A stretch of DNA of 64,000 bases, from NCBI RefSeq assembly GCF_017832355.1, contig NZ_JAFIBY010000006.1, positions 248,001 through 312,000 on the forward strand, in the 5' to 3' direction. This DNA is from Serratia sp. PL17. GTDB taxonomy: Bacteria; Pseudomonadota; Gammaproteobacteria; Enterobacterales; Enterobacteriaceae. The notes under the pieces were generated by a model that worked only from the letters and a program-made list of their open reading frames with translations, did not search any database and was not told the origin of the DNA. The position numbers and the translations under genes were made by a program. Of the stretch, positions 1 to 8,949 are shown piece by piece; position 1 is the first letter of the stretch, and each line of letters starts with the position of its first letter.

Positions 1-378
1 TCTGATTTCATCTGTATTACACTGCCGCTGACCGATGAAACCTTCCATATGATCAGCCGTGATCAATTAGCGAAGATGAAAAAAAGCGGCATTCTGATCA
101 ATGCTGGCCGTGGCCCCGTCGTGGACGAAGCCGCGCTGATCGAAGCGCTGCAAAATGGCACCATCCACGCCGCCGGGCTGGATGTATTCGAAAAAGAGCC
201 ATTGCCGGTGTCATCACCGCTGCTGACGCTGCCAAACGTGGTGGCACTGCCGCATATTGGGTCCGCGACCCATGAAACCCGCTACGGCATGGCCGCCTGC
301 GCCGTGGACAACCTGATAGCCGCATTAACCGGCACGGTAACTGAAAACTGCGTTAACCCGCAGCTGTTGAAAAAATAG
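1..378 (+). CDS. ghrB: 2-hydroxyacid dehydrogenase (glyoxylate/hydroxypyruvate/2-ketogluconate reductase), 3' part
   Basis: The open frame runs in from the left edge, so the 5' end is missing; 125 codons of a family of about 325 are visible. The family reduces 2-oxo acids such as glyoxylate, hydroxypyruvate and 2-ketogluconate with NAD(P)H in the cytoplasm. Seen here are the end of the nucleotide-binding domain with the INAGRG motif, the conserved catalytic Glu in VFEKEPLP (visible codons 62-68) and the catalytic His in PHIGS (codon 85). The ATG at 49 is internal and not a real start. A strong hairpin follows the stop. The choice of ghrB over the related ghrA or serA rests on overall resemblance and on its place next to malS, so the exact substrate is uncertain. 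Confidence 0.85.
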   Translation, partial: SDFICITLPLTDETFHMISRDQLAKMKKSGILINAGRGPVVDEAALIEALQNGTIHAAGLDVFEKEPLPVSSPLLTLPNVVALPHIGSATHETRYGMAACAVDNLIAALTGTVTENCVNPQLLKK

Positions 379-385
379 TGTTAAC

Positions 386-416
386 GGGCGGGCGTTTTCC
401 CGCCCCTCTCTTTTTC
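386..416 (+). terminator. Rho-independent terminator of ghrB
   Basis: A perfect 7-bp GC stem (GGGCGGG, 386-392, with CCCGCCC, 399-405) and a 6-base loop are followed by a pyrimidine run rich in T. It lies 7 bases after the ghrB stop codon. Confidence 0.85.
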
Positions 417-430
417 TTATATCCCCCCAC

Positions 431-465
431 CTTCTCCTCCCCGAAAATCTCTCGCTGGGATGAGG
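431..465. promoter_or_regulatory. Pair of MalT boxes upstream of malS
   Basis: Two decamers resemble the MalT box GGGGA(T/G)GAGG. One is on the minus strand (GGGGAGGAGA, complement of 433-442) and one on the plus strand (TGGGATGAGG, 456-465), each matching 9 of 10 positions. They sit about 75-105 bases before the malS start, as expected for a maltose/maltotriose-activated promoter. The sites are seen in the sequence; binding is inferred. Confidence 0.6.
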
Positions 466-538
466 CGATTTATTCGTCACTTGTCACACTGGGCATTACC
501 CTACAAAAAAACGCTTCCTGCCACGCGTACGGAGAGCT

Positions 539-2605
539 ATGAAAAATTTAACCCTGCCCCTGTTGATGCTGCTGTCACCGCCCGCAATGGCAAGCTGGAC
601 GCTGCAAAGCTTCCCGACGTTTGGTGAATCCACCAGTGGCTTATTCACCAGCCACGCCACGCTGGCCAAAGGCGAGCTGCCGCTGAAGATTTATCAGGAT
701 CAGCAGTGCTGGCAGCCCACCGAGCCGGTGAAACTGAATCAAACCCTGTCGCTTCAGCCTTGCAGCGATAACCCACCGGCCACCTGGCGGTTGTTCCGCG
801 CCGGGGAATACCAGGTGCGTGTCGACACCCGCAGCGGCACTCCGACGCTACAACTCAGTCTAAAAACCGCACCGGAAACCACGACCGCTGCAATCGCGCG
901 TACCTGTCAACGTTGGGACGGCAAACCCGTCACCCTTGACGTAACGGCAACCTTTGCCGAAGGCGAGTCGGTGCGTGATTTCTATTCAGGCCAAACGGCA
1001 AAGGTCAACCAAGGCAAAATCACCCTGCTGCCCGCCGCCAACAGCGGGGGATTGCTGTTGCTGGAGTCTGCCGGCAGCGAGAAGCCTGCACCTTTCAACT
1101 GGCACAACGCCACGGTCTATTTCGCCCTCACCGATCGCTTTAACAACGGCAACCCTGCCAACGACCACAGCTACGGCCGTCGCAGTGACGGCATGCAGGA
1201 AATCGGCACCTTTCACGGCGGCGATCTGGCTGGCCTGACGCAAAAACTGGATTACCTGCAACAACTCGGCGTCAACGCGCTGTGGATCAGTTCGCCGTTA
1301 GAGCAGATCCACGGTTGGGTTGGCGGCGGCACCAAGGGCGACTTCCCGCATTACGCCTATCACGGCTACTATGCGCTGGATTGGACACGACTCGATGCCA
1401 ACATGGGCAGCGAACAAGACCTGCGTACTCTCGTTGAGCAGGCTCACCAACGGGGTATTCGTATCCTGTTTGATGTGGTGGTGAATCATGTCGGTTATGC
1501 CACGTTAGCGGACATGCAAACCTTCCAGTTCGGTTCGCTGTATCTGAAGGGGACAGAGATTGAAAAAACGCTGGGCAAGAATTGGGGGGACTGGCGACCC
1601 GGTGCAGGGCAGAACTGGCACAGTTTCAACGATTATATCAACTTCAGCGACAAGGCCGGCTGGAGCCAATGGTGGGGCAAAAATTGGATCCGTACCGATA
1701 TCGGCGACTATGACTCGCCGGGTTACGACGATCTTACCCTGTCGCTGGCCTTCCTCCCGGACATCAAAACTGAAGCGCCCGGAGCCAGCGGTTTACCGCT
1801 GTTTTATCGCCATAAACCTGATACTGCCGCACGGGATATTCCCGGTGCCACCCCCCGCGACTACTTGACCATTTGGCTTAGCCAATGGGTACGTGACTAC
1901 GGCATCGACGGCTTTCGCGTCGATACGGCCAAGCACGTGGAGAAACCCACGCTGGCGCTGCTGAAACAACGCGCCACGGCAGCGCTGGCTGAGTGGAAAA
2001 CCGCCCATCCGCAACAGGCTTTGGATAACAGCCCATTTTGGATGACCGGAGAAGCCTGGGGCCATGGCGTGATGAAAAGCGACTATTACCAGAATGGCTT
2101 CGACGCGATGATCAATTTTGATTTCCAGGACCAGGCGTCACAGGCACTGAGCTGTTTCTCCAGCATCGATGACACCTACCAGCAGATGGCGGACAAGTTG
2201 CAAGATTTCAACGTGCTGAGCTATATATCCTCACACGATACGCGATTGTTCTTCGCCAGCGATGCCAAAGGGTCATTGGCGCTGCAGCAACGTGCCGCCG
2301 ACCTGCTGCTGTTGGCCCCCGGCGCGGTCCAGATTTACTACGGAGATGAAAGTGGCCGCCAACTTGGGCCCACAGGCTCAGATCCGCTGCAGGGCACGCG
2401 TTCCGATATGAACTGGAACGAGCTCAACGGCGACAAAGCCCCGTTACTGGCGCACTGGCAACGACTGGGGCAATTCCGCGCCCGCCACCCGGCGATTGGC
2501 TCCGGTACACAGCAATCGCAGCACACTGCACGCTACTACGCTTTTAGCCGCCAGCTCAATGGCGATAAGGTCATGGTGGTGTGGGTCGGCGATCGGTCAC
2601 AATAA
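539..2605 (+). CDS. malS: Periplasmic alpha-amylase MalS
   Basis: Endo-acting glycoside hydrolase family 13 enzyme that cuts linear maltodextrins in the periplasm to feed the maltose system. The 688-residue product is close to the 676 of E. coli MalS. It has a short signal peptide with a likely AMA|S cleavage near residue 19, an N-terminal beta-sandwich part (about 20-190) and the amylase barrel. All four GH13 regions are visible: DVVVNH near residue 313, GFRVDTAKH near 458, GEAWG near 504 and ISSHD near 565. They carry the nucleophile Asp, acid Glu and transition-state Asp. The ATG has a GGAGAG ribosome site just upstream. MalT-like boxes precede the gene, although no other mal genes are in the window. 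Confidence 0.95.
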   Translation: MKNLTLPLLMLLSPPAMASWTLQSFPTFGESTSGLFTSHATLAKGELPLKIYQDQQCWQPTEPVKLNQTLSLQPCSDNPPATWRLFRAGEYQVRVDTRSGTPTLQLSLKTAPETTTAAIARTCQRWDGKPVTLDVTATFAEGESVRDFYSGQTAKVNQGKITLLPAANSGGLLLLESAGSEKPAPFNWHNATVYFALTDRFNNGNPANDHSYGRRSDGMQEIGTFHGGDLAGLTQKLDYLQQLGVNALWISSPLEQIHGWVGGGTKGDFPHYAYHGYYALDWTRLDANMGSEQDLRTLVEQAHQRGIRILFDVVVNHVGYATLADMQTFQFGSLYLKGTEIEKTLGKNWGDWRPGAGQNWHSFNDYINFSDKAGWSQWWGKNWIRTDIGDYDSPGYDDLTLSLAFLPDIKTEAPGASGLPLFYRHKPDTAARDIPGATPRDYLTIWLSQWVRDYGIDGFRVDTAKHVEKPTLALLKQRATAALAEWKTAHPQQALDNSPFWMTGEAWGHGVMKSDYYQNGFDAMINFDFQDQASQALSCFSSIDDTYQQMADKLQDFNVLSYISSHDTRLFFASDAKGSLALQQRAADLLLLAPGAVQIYYGDESGRQLGPTGSDPLQGTRSDMNWNELNGDKAPLLAHWQRLGQFRARHPAIGSGTQQSQHTARYYAFSRQLNGDKVMVVWVGDRSQ

Positions 2606-2628
2606 TTTAGCGTAATATGCTTAATTAA

Positions 2629-2659
2629 AACCACCAGGTAAAATTTACTCCTGGTGGTT
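2629..2659. terminator. Hairpin after malS
   Basis: A perfect 10-bp inverted repeat (AACCACCAGG, 2629-2638, with CCTGGTGGTT, 2650-2659) lies 24 bases after the malS stop. The plus-strand side is followed only by GATTTA, so termination may be weak in this direction. It also lies within the 5' leader of avtA. Confidence 0.55.
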
Positions 2660-2739
2660 GATTTATGAACTGCATTGCACCAGAAATTGTCTGGCGGTAT
2701 GGTGGGCGATTACCTGCTAAAAACAATACAGCTGCACCT

Positions 2740-3993
2740 ATGACTTTTTCACTTTTCGGCGACAAATTTACCCGTTATGCGGGCATTACCCGTTTAATGG
2801 ATGACCTGAACGAAGGCCTGCGCACCCCCGGTGCCATCATGCTCGGCGGCGGCAATCCGGCACAGATTCCAGAGATGGAAAGCTACTTCAAACAGCTGTG
2901 CCAGGACATGCTCGATCAAGGCAAACTGACTGAGGCTCTGTGTAACTATGACGGCCCGCAGGGCAAAGACGCTTTACTGAAAGCGCTGGCCAATTTGCTG
3001 CACGATGAACTCGGCTGGCAGATCTCACCACAGAATATTGCACTGACAAACGGCAGTCAGAGTGCGTTTTTCTACTTGTTTAACCTGTTTGCCGGGCGTT
3101 ACGCCGACGGCAGCCGCCGCCGCGTGCTGTTCCCGCTGGCACCGGAATATATCGGCTATGCCGATGCAGGGTTGGACGAAGGCCTGTTTGTGTCGGCCAA
3201 GCCTAATATCGAATTGCTGCCAGAGGGCCAGTTCAAGTATCACGTTGATTTCGAACATCTGAATATTGGCGATGATATCGGCATGATCTGTGTGTCACGC
3301 CCCACGAACCCAACCGGTAACGTGATCACCGACGAAGAGCTGATGAAGCTCGACCTGCTGGCGCAACAACGTAATATCCCGCTGGTGATCGATAACGCCT
3401 ATGGCGTACCCTTCCCAGGCATCATCTTCAGCGACGCAACACCGCTGTGGAACCCCAACATCATCTTATGTATGAGTCTGTCGAAACTCGGCCTGCCGGG
3501 TTCACGCTGCGGTATTGTGATCGCTGACGAGAAGGTGATCAGTGCGCTGACCAACATGAACGGTATCATCAGCCTGTCACCGGGCAGCATGGGCCCGGCA
3601 ATGGCGACAGAAATGATCGAACGTGGTGATTTGCTGCGCTTGTCCAACGAGGTGATCCGTCCGTTCTACAAACAGCGCGTTGAGCACACGATCGAGATCA
3701 TTCGCCGCTACCTGTCACCAGAACGCTGCCTGATCCACAAACCGGAAGGGGCAATTTTCCTCTGGCTGTGGTTTAAGGACCTGCCGATCACCACCGAATT
3801 GCTGTATCAACGCCTGAAAAAGCGTGGTGTGCTGATGGTGCCAGGGCACTACTTCTTCCCGGGGTTGGAGCATGAATGGCCACACACCCATCAGTGTATG
3901 CGCATGAACTACGTGCCTGACCCAGAGAAGATTGAGCGCGGCGTAGCCATACTGGCGGAAGAGATCGAACGCGCTCACCAAGAGGCGAACTGA
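2740..3993 (+). CDS. avtA: Valine-pyruvate aminotransferase
   Basis: PLP-dependent transaminase (fold type I) that exchanges the amino group between valine and pyruvate to give alanine and 2-oxoisovalerate; one of the cell's alanine-forming enzymes. The ATG at 2740 gives 417 residues, equal to E. coli AvtA. The frame stays open to 2665, but the extra 25 residues are not shared with the family. Visible motifs are the NPTG element of the PLP pocket and SLSKLGLPGSRCG, which holds the Schiff-base lysine near residue 250. The chosen ATG lacks a strong ribosome site, so some doubt about the start remains. The gene stands alone between malS and the convergent yidE. Confidence 0.95.
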   Translation: MTFSLFGDKFTRYAGITRLMDDLNEGLRTPGAIMLGGGNPAQIPEMESYFKQLCQDMLDQGKLTEALCNYDGPQGKDALLKALANLLHDELGWQISPQNIALTNGSQSAFFYLFNLFAGRYADGSRRRVLFPLAPEYIGYADAGLDEGLFVSAKPNIELLPEGQFKYHVDFEHLNIGDDIGMICVSRPTNPTGNVITDEELMKLDLLAQQRNIPLVIDNAYGVPFPGIIFSDATPLWNPNIILCMSLSKLGLPGSRCGIVIADEKVISALTNMNGIISLSPGSMGPAMATEMIERGDLLRLSNEVIRPFYKQRVEHTIEIIRRYLSPERCLIHKPEGAIFLWLWFKDLPITTELLYQRLKKRGVLMVPGHYFFPGLEHEWPHTHQCMRMNYVPDPEKIERGVAILAEEIERAHQEAN

Positions 3994-3999
3994 TCATAG

Positions 4000-4033
4000 C
4001 GATGGGGCACCGTTCAACACCTGTGCCCCATCG
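4000..4033. terminator. Bidirectional hairpin between avtA and yidE
   Basis: A perfect 11-bp inverted repeat (4000-4010 with 4023-4033, GATGGGGCAC core) with a 12-base loop fills the gap between two convergent genes. No clear T run is present, so strength is uncertain. Confidence 0.6.
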
Positions 4034-4035
4034 TC

Positions 4036-5694
4036 TTACATCGCCCAGAACAGCACCGCCAGCAACTGCGGTGACATGATACGCAGGAACATCGCTAACG
4101 GATAAACCGTGGCATAAGACAACGCAGCAGCGCCGCTGGTCGGGTGCAGGCCGTTGGCGAAGGCCAGCGCCGGTGGATCCGTCATTGAACCTGCCAGCAT
4201 GCCGGACAGTGTCAGATAATTCATCTTACCCACCCACCGCGCCAACACGCCCACACTGAGCAGTGGGATAGCCGTAATCAGCGCGCCATAACCGATCCAC
4301 TCCAATCCTTCGCCATTAATCAAGGTATCGACAAAGTTCCCCCCTGACTTCAACCCCACCACCGCCAGAAACAGCACAATGCCCAGTTCGCGCAACGCGA
4401 GGTTGGCGCTCGGTGGCATAAACCAATACAGCTTACCGATGCTGCCAATACGCCCGAGGATCAAGGCCGCCACCAACGGCCCACCGGCAAGCCCCAGTCG
4501 CAATGCCGCCGGGAAACCCGGTACAAACAGTGGAATAGACCCCAGCAGCACACCCAAACCAATGCCAATAAATACCGGCAGCATTTGCACCTGCTGCAGC
4601 TTCTGTTGAGCGTTGCCGACAATGGCCGCCACCGCCTCGATGGACTCCGGCCGCCCAACCAGGTTGAGGATATCGCCAAATTGCAGCGTGACATTGCTGC
4701 CGGCAACCAATTCCACCCCAGAACGGTTGAGACGTGAAATCACCACGTCGTATTTTTGCTTCAGGTTCAGATCGCGGATTTTGCTGCCCAAGACTTTTTC
4801 ATTGGTCACCACCGCTCTCACCACCTGCAGCTCCGTACCGCGTGTCGACAGTGAAACGTCTACTTCTTCGCCAATCACCAACCGGGCATTTTCCAAATTT
4901 TCACGCTTGCCCACCAGATGCAGGTAGTCGCCCAGCTCCAGCTTCTCGAGCGGTGCCGGTACCATCAGCAGCTCGCCGCGTTTCAGGCGTGAACAAATGA
5001 TGTCTTCACCGTTCAATAGCGGCACATTTTTGATTGCCATCCCCTGCAGGTTGGGGTTACGCACCGCGACGTTCATGGTATGCAGCAGCTCGCGCTGGTT
5101 GCCCAGGCTGCTTTCAAAGATCTGCGCCTCTCGCTCGATATTGATGCGGAAAAACAGGCGTATCAGCCACATCACCAATAAAATGCCGCAAATGCCGAAC
5201 GGGTACGCCATGGCGTATCCCATCCCCATGCGATCGACCAGTGCAGGATCTGATCCTAAATCGGTAAGAATTTGCTGCCCGGCCCCGAGCGCTGGCGTAT
5301 TAGTGACCGCGCCGGAGAACACGCCCAGAATGATTGGCAGTGGTACGGCAAACAATTTGTGAACCACCGCCGCCACGCCCCCACCGAGCAACACCAGTAA
5401 AATGGCAAAGCCGTTGAGCCGCAGCCCGGATACCCGCAACGAAGAGAAGAAACCAGGACCGACCTGAATACCAATGGTATAAACAAACAGGATCAGGCCA
5501 AACTCCTGAATAAAGTGCAGCATGTCGCCATTAAGATTGAGCTGCCAGCTCTGGGCGAAATGCCCAACGATGATGCCACCGAACAACACCCCACCAATAC
5601 CCAGCCCAACTCCGTAGACCTTCCAGTTACCCATCCACAGCCCGAGAACGGCCACCAACGCCAACATACTGACGGTCAGGGCGATTTCGCTCAT
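4036..5694 (-). CDS. yidE: AspT/YidE-family membrane transporter
   Basis: Putative antiporter of the aspartate:alanine exchanger family in the inner membrane; its substrate in enterobacteria is not established. The 552-residue protein has the family layout: an N-terminal block of hydrophobic helices (about 1-175), two soluble TrkA-C (RCK-C) regulatory domains (about 190-370) and a second helix block (about 380-552). Conserved small-residue stretches such as [14 protein letters not shown] and [12 protein letters not shown] occur in the two membrane halves and mark its internal duplication. It follows ibpB in the same direction, as in E. coli, but a 168-base gap with a hairpin suggests separate transcription. 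Confidence 0.92.
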   Translation of the reverse strand: MSEIALTVSMLALVAVLGLWMGNWKVYGVGLGIGGVLFGGIIVGHFAQSWQLNLNGDMLHFIQEFGLILFVYTIGIQVGPGFFSSLRVSGLRLNGFAILLVLLGGGVAAVVHKLFAVPLPIILGVFSGAVTNTPALGAGQQILTDLGSDPALVDRMGMGYAMAYPFGICGILLVMWLIRLFFRINIEREAQIFESSLGNQRELLHTMNVAVRNPNLQGMAIKNVPLLNGEDIICSRLKRGELLMVPAPLEKLELGDYLHLVGKRENLENARLVIGEEVDVSLSTRGTELQVVRAVVTNEKVLGSKIRDLNLKQKYDVVISRLNRSGVELVAGSNVTLQFGDILNLVGRPESIEAVAAIVGNAQQKLQQVQMLPVFIGIGLGVLLGSIPLFVPGFPAALRLGLAGGPLVAALILGRIGSIGKLYWFMPPSANLALRELGIVLFLAVVGLKSGGNFVDTLINGEGLEWIGYGALITAIPLLSVGVLARWVGKMNYLTLSGMLAGSMTDPPALAFANGLHPTSGAAALSYATVYPLAMFLRIMSPQLLAVLFWAM

Positions 5695-5808
5695 TGGTCA
5701 CATCCTTGCCAGAAGTTTAACAACCGGTTTTGCGGTTAAATACGCACAATTAACAAGGATTTTGGCATAAGCGGGAAGGTACGACTGTGGGGTGCGCCAC
5801 AGAATGCA

Positions 5809-5838
5809 ACGGGGGAAGCCCGTTTGGACTTCCCCCGT
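5809..5838 (-). terminator. Hairpin after ibpB
   Basis: A perfect 10-bp stem (ACGGGGGAAG, 5809-5818, with CTTCCCCCGT, 5829-5838) and 10-base loop lie 25 bases past the ibpB stop. It probably ends the heat-shock operon, but no U tract is seen on the minus strand. Confidence 0.6.
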
Positions 5839-5862
5839 ATAATTTTGCCGTTTTTCAGTCGG

Positions 5863-6291
5863 TTATTTTGATTCCAACCCCGGCGTGGTGCCGATGGCAA
5901 TACGCTGCGGCTGCAGGGCTTCCGGAACCTGACGCACCAGATCGATATGCAGAAGGCCGTTTTCAAACTGGGCTTCTGACACCTGCAGATGCTCAGCCAA
6001 CGTGAAGGTCAACGTAAACTCTTTACACACCAGCCCTTGATGCAGATATTCCACCTGTTTTTCTGGTGGCGTCGGTTTGCCCCGCACAGTCAGCCGTGGG
6101 CCTTCAACCTCAATATCCAGCTCGCTTTGCTTAAACCCGGCCAACGCCAGAGAAATGCGGTAATGGTTGTCGTCGCTTTTCTCGATATTGTAAGGCGGGA
6201 ACCCTTGCGGTTCCTGACCGCCCATTGAACTGGCCAGTTTGTCAAAACCAATCCACTGACGCAGCAGTGGGGATAAATCGTAATTACGCAT
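5863..6291 (-). CDS. ibpB: Small heat-shock protein IbpB
   Basis: Cytoplasmic alpha-crystallin-type holdase that coats aggregating proteins with IbpA and passes them to DnaK/ClpB. The 142-residue product has an N-terminal arm starting [20 protein letters not shown], a central crystallin domain with the RISLALAGF and LTVRGK segments, and the C-terminal I-A-I anchor (QRIAIG). A good GGAG ribosome site precedes the ATG, and that site lies in a ROSE-like hairpin. The gene is 106 bases downstream of ibpA and shares its sigma32 promoter. Compared with IbpA it keeps the usual longer C-terminal tail. Confidence 0.96.
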   Translation of the reverse strand: MRNYDLSPLLRQWIGFDKLASSMGGQEPQGFPPYNIEKSDDNHYRISLALAGFKQSELDIEVEGPRLTVRGKPTPPEKQVEYLHQGLVCKEFTLTFTLAEHLQVSEAQFENGLLHIDLVRQVPEALQPQRIAIGTTPGLESK

Positions 6292-6298
6292 AGTGTAA

Positions 6299-6319
6299 AC
6301 TCCTTCTATGAAGCGAGAT
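6299..6319 (-). promoter_or_regulatory. ROSE-like RNA thermometer at the ibpB start
   Basis: On the minus strand CUC-G-CUUC can pair with GAAG-GAG across a 3-base loop, leaving one bulged G. This sequesters the ibpB Shine-Dalgarno (AAGGAGT, complement of 6299-6305). The UCGCU element (complement of 6312-6316) facing AGGA with a bulged G is the hallmark of ROSE thermometers. The pairing was worked out by hand; temperature response is inferred. Confidence 0.6.
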
Positions 6320-6397
6320 TATGTTTAATTTGCCCCCTGACGGCAGGCAAGTTAACTAACGTCCCACCGGCGATTCATTCCACCGATGAAATAGGAA

Positions 6398-6811
6398 TTA
6401 TTTAATTTCGATCCGGCGCGGTTTTAATGTTTCTGGAACAATTCTTTCCATATCTATATACAACAAACCGTTTTCCAGCTTGGCGCCTTTAATTTGGATA
6501 TGCTCGGCCAGCTGGAATTTACGTTCAAAGTTCCGCTCGGCAATACCTTGATATAAGTAGGTTCTTTCCGCCGGTTCATTATTATGAGCGCCGCGAACAA
6601 TCAGCAGATTATCCTGGCTGGTTATTTCCAGCTCCTGCTCGGCAAACCCGGCTACCGCTATCGCAATGCGGTAATGATTTTCATCTACCAGTTCAACGTT
6701 ATAAGGAGGATAACCGCCATTACTCTGGCTTTGGCTTGCCTCTAACGTGTTAAACAAACGATCAAAACCAATCGCGGAACGATAGAGTGGGGAAAGATCA
6801 AAATTGCGCAT
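6398..6811 (-). CDS. ibpA: Small heat-shock protein IbpA
   Basis: Alpha-crystallin-family chaperone of 137 residues, the same length as E. coli IbpA. It binds unfolding proteins together with IbpB on heat shock. Visible are the typical start [20 protein letters not shown], the crystallin domain (roughly residues 30-120) with [10 protein letters not shown] and LLIVRGAH, and the C-terminal I-E-I motif at the very end (RRIEIK) that drives oligomer assembly. The ATG is preceded by a strong TAGGAGG ribosome site folded into a ROSE hairpin. About 110 bases further up is a near-consensus sigma32 promoter. First gene of ibpAB. Confidence 0.97.
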   Translation of the reverse strand: MRNFDLSPLYRSAIGFDRLFNTLEASQSQSNGGYPPYNVELVDENHYRIAIAVAGFAEQELEITSQDNLLIVRGAHNNEPAERTYLYQGIAERNFERKFQLAEHIQIKGAKLENGLLYIDMERIVPETLKPRRIEIK

Positions 6812-6818
6812 AAAACAG

Positions 6819-6841
6819 CCTCCTAAGACACTTCAGCGAGG
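6819..6841 (-). promoter_or_regulatory. ROSE RNA thermometer of ibpA
   Basis: In the ibpA leader CCUC-G-CU pairs with AGGAGG (complement of 6819-6824), leaving one bulged G and a 10-base loop, so the ribosome site is hidden at low temperature. The UCGCU motif is the complement of 6835-6839. This is the conserved ROSE core known from heat-shock leaders, including enterobacterial ibpA. Confidence 0.75.
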
Positions 6842-6924
6842 TTTAATAATTAAGCCTTCCACACGGGACAGACTAAATAATCGGAATTCCCTTACGGCGA
6901 ATTCTTAATTGGGTACTGATAAGA

Positions 6925-6952
6925 AAATGGGGATTGCTTTCAGCATTTCAAC
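6925..6952 (-). promoter_or_regulatory. Sigma32 heat-shock promoter of ibpAB
   Basis: Read on the minus strand: -35 GTTGAAA (complement of 6946-6952), a 13-base spacer and -10 CCCCATTT (complement of 6925-6932). This is close to the CTTGAAA-N13/15-CCCCATNT consensus. It gives a leader of roughly 105 bases that contains the ROSE hairpin. Confidence 0.85.
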
Positions 6953-7118
6953 TGGCGACGATCAAAAAAATGACAATCAGTTCGGCGAAATTTTTTTTAT
7001 CCCTTACAATAAACTGAGACTACTGCCACAGAGCGGGTCCTTGCTCCTTTTAAAACATCCACAAGATGTTATAGATCAGCAGATTTTGGGGAACAGCACC
7101 CTGCAGGATGGAATAATA

Positions 7119-7463
7119 ATGAAAACGATGAGAGTGATAGCAACCAGTTGCATGCTGTTAGCGACTAACGGCTGCTCAAGCGTGATGAGCCACACTGGCC
7201 CAAATCAGGGCTATTACCCCGGCACTCGCGCCAGCGTGGATATTCTGAAGGATGACAACACCAGTTGGGCAATGATGCCACTGGTTGCGTTGGATCTGCC
7301 GTTATCAGCCGTCATGGACACGGTATTGCTGCCTTACGACTATATGCGATCTGGCAGTGACGCGACCTCAGACTCACCTAAGGCGCGCATTCTCCGCGGT
7401 GAAGAGCAGAATCTGGCCGCCAGCGGCGATCCTGCCCACGCAGCCACCACAACCCCACATTAA
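7119..7463 (+). CDS. yidQ: YidQ/YceK-type outer-membrane lipoprotein
   Basis: Small lipoprotein of unknown role, 114 residues from the ATG at 7119. The frame is open back to 6909, but the extra residues overlap the ibpAB promoter and do not look like protein. The mature start follows a short hydrophobic leader ending in ATNGC. The Cys at residue 19 is the likely lipidation site, though Thr/Asn at -3/-2 is not a classic lipobox. Downstream, a YYPGTRASVD segment and the DLPLSAVMDTVLLPYDY segment are the conserved marks of the YceK/YidQ family. Position next to ibpA and facing yidR matches E. coli. Confidence 0.8.
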   Translation: MKTMRVIATSCMLLATNGCSSVMSHTGPNQGYYPGTRASVDILKDDNTSWAMMPLVALDLPLSAVMDTVLLPYDYMRSGSDATSDSPKARILRGEEQNLAASGDPAHAATTTPH

Positions 7464-7472
7464 CGTATCAGA

Positions 7473-7491
7473 CGCGGGCCACTTGCCCGCG
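7473..7491. terminator. Hairpin between yidQ and yidR
   Basis: A 7-bp perfect stem (CGCGGGC/GCCCGCG) with a 5-base loop lies between two convergent stop codons. No T run is visible. Confidence 0.5.
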
Positions 7492-7496
7492 GTTGA

Positions 7497-8777
7497 TTAC
7501 AGCCCGACCACAAAAATCTGGCTGAATCCGCCAATCTCACGCATAAACGCCACTTTATTGCCGTCCGGTGAGAACACGATAGCGTCCCCCGACGGCGGTA
7601 GCGCAGTACGCTGTGTCAGGCGCTGCATTCGGCCACTTGCGACCTCACACACCATGAGGCTGTTATCACACACCAACGCGATCCTGCCCCCCTGTGGATG
7701 CCAGCTAAATGCCGACTGAATCCCGTGTTCACCATGGGTGATCTGCCGCGGGTCACCGCCATTGGGTGAGATTGTCCACAATTGCACAACCCCTCTATCA
7801 TCCTTCATTAGAAAGGCGATCATGCTACCGTCGGGCGAACTGCGCAGCCAGTGGCGAGGCGTGGTCACAACACCGGGATAACAGCGTTGGCCGGTAAACG
7901 TCAACCGGCGTTGGCGCACTCCCAACGGCGGTGCAGGCAAATGGCGGGCGGTGCCCTGTAACGGCCTGGCTCCGGCTTTGGCATAATCGGTATCATCCTG
8001 TGGCAGATCTACAATAAAAACCTCAGGTAGCTTCTCACCGCTGCTGGAAAGCGTATCGCCGATAAATGCCAGCGCCCAACGCTGTTGCCGCCCATCAGGC
8101 CGGGTATAACCACGCTGACCGACCCAACCTTCTTCATAGGCGCGGTTAATTTGGTCGCTGCCTGGCTGTGGCTGCGATGTCGTCTCGCTCACCAATACAC
8201 AGTAATGGCTACCGTCATATTCACGCGGATGTTGCTTCGGCGGGTTCACTCCCTGCAATGGCACAGCCACACCCACGTTGCGCAAATCCTGCGCCGGGTC
8301 CAACTCGTGCATTACGTGGTCATTGTAGGTGAAGCTCAGGCGGCTACCGTCCGGGCTAAAGACATGCACGTGAGTGCCGCCACGTAGCGCACCAGGGGTA
8401 AAGGGGGCGGTGATATCCATCGCATCGAGGGTTATGGCCAATTCACGATCCGGCTCGCTGACGATCACCCCACGACGGTGGTGAAAATCATAATGCCAAA
8501 CGCTGTCCGGATACTCTGGCCCGTGAATAAAGGCATAGCGAGCCGGCGCATCCGGGCTGACGGTTACCACGCCAACGTGGGCACCCTGCTGCGCGCGATA
8601 GACCACCTCTACCACGCCGCTATCGACGTTCACCCGCTCGATACTCAAGCCAGTGAAGGAAGCCCCATTCGGGCGTACATCGTAAGCCAACCACTGGCTG
8701 TCCGGCGTCCAGACGTTAATATTGGTTAACTGATGTCCACGTGGATCAAAAGTCAGTTGTTGTTCCCGATGGCTCAT
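7497..8777 (-). CDS. yidR: DUF3748 beta-propeller protein YidR
   Basis: Function unknown. The ATG at 8777 has AGGAG at proper spacing and gives 426 residues, near the 415 of E. coli YidR; the frame stays open further upstream without support. At least five TolB/PD40-like blade motifs are seen (TPDSQWLAYD, SPDGSRLSFT, SPDGSMIAFL, HPQGGRIALV, SPDGNKVAFM), which predict a six- or seven-bladed propeller. No signal peptide is visible with this start, so it is probably cytoplasmic, unlike TolB. It is divergent from the dehydratase gene and convergent with yidQ. A binding or lyase-like role is possible by fold, but nothing in the sequence decides this. Confidence 0.85.
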   Translation of the reverse strand: MSHREQQLTFDPRGHQLTNINVWTPDSQWLAYDVRPNGASFTGLSIERVNVDSGVVEVVYRAQQGAHVGVVTVSPDAPARYAFIHGPEYPDSVWHYDFHHRRGVIVSEPDRELAITLDAMDITAPFTPGALRGGTHVHVFSPDGSRLSFTYNDHVMHELDPAQDLRNVGVAVPLQGVNPPKQHPREYDGSHYCVLVSETTSQPQPGSDQINRAYEEGWVGQRGYTRPDGRQQRWALAFIGDTLSSSGEKLPEVFIVDLPQDDTDYAKAGARPLQGTARHLPAPPLGVRQRRLTFTGQRCYPGVVTTPRHWLRSSPDGSMIAFLMKDDRGVVQLWTISPNGGDPRQITHGEHGIQSAFSWHPQGGRIALVCDNSLMVCEVASGRMQRLTQRTALPPSGDAIVFSPDGNKVAFMREIGGFSQIFVVGL

Positions 8778-8949
8778 GGCGGCTCTCCTGCATAGGCTGG
8801 TACTGAACAGCCATCTTACCGGAATGGGCTGTGGGTTCACATTGCCCATTGGCACACTGTGTCCACGCACAAATGAAGGTTTACAGACAATACTAAAAAG
8901 TACACACTGGATTTTAAAGTCTACATTAATCTTTTCTACAGGAGCCTGT

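Noticed and set aside
6909-7118. N-terminal extension of yidQ by 70 codons
   Set aside because: It runs through the ibpAB sigma32 promoter, and the protein only resembles a lipoprotein from the ATG at 7119.
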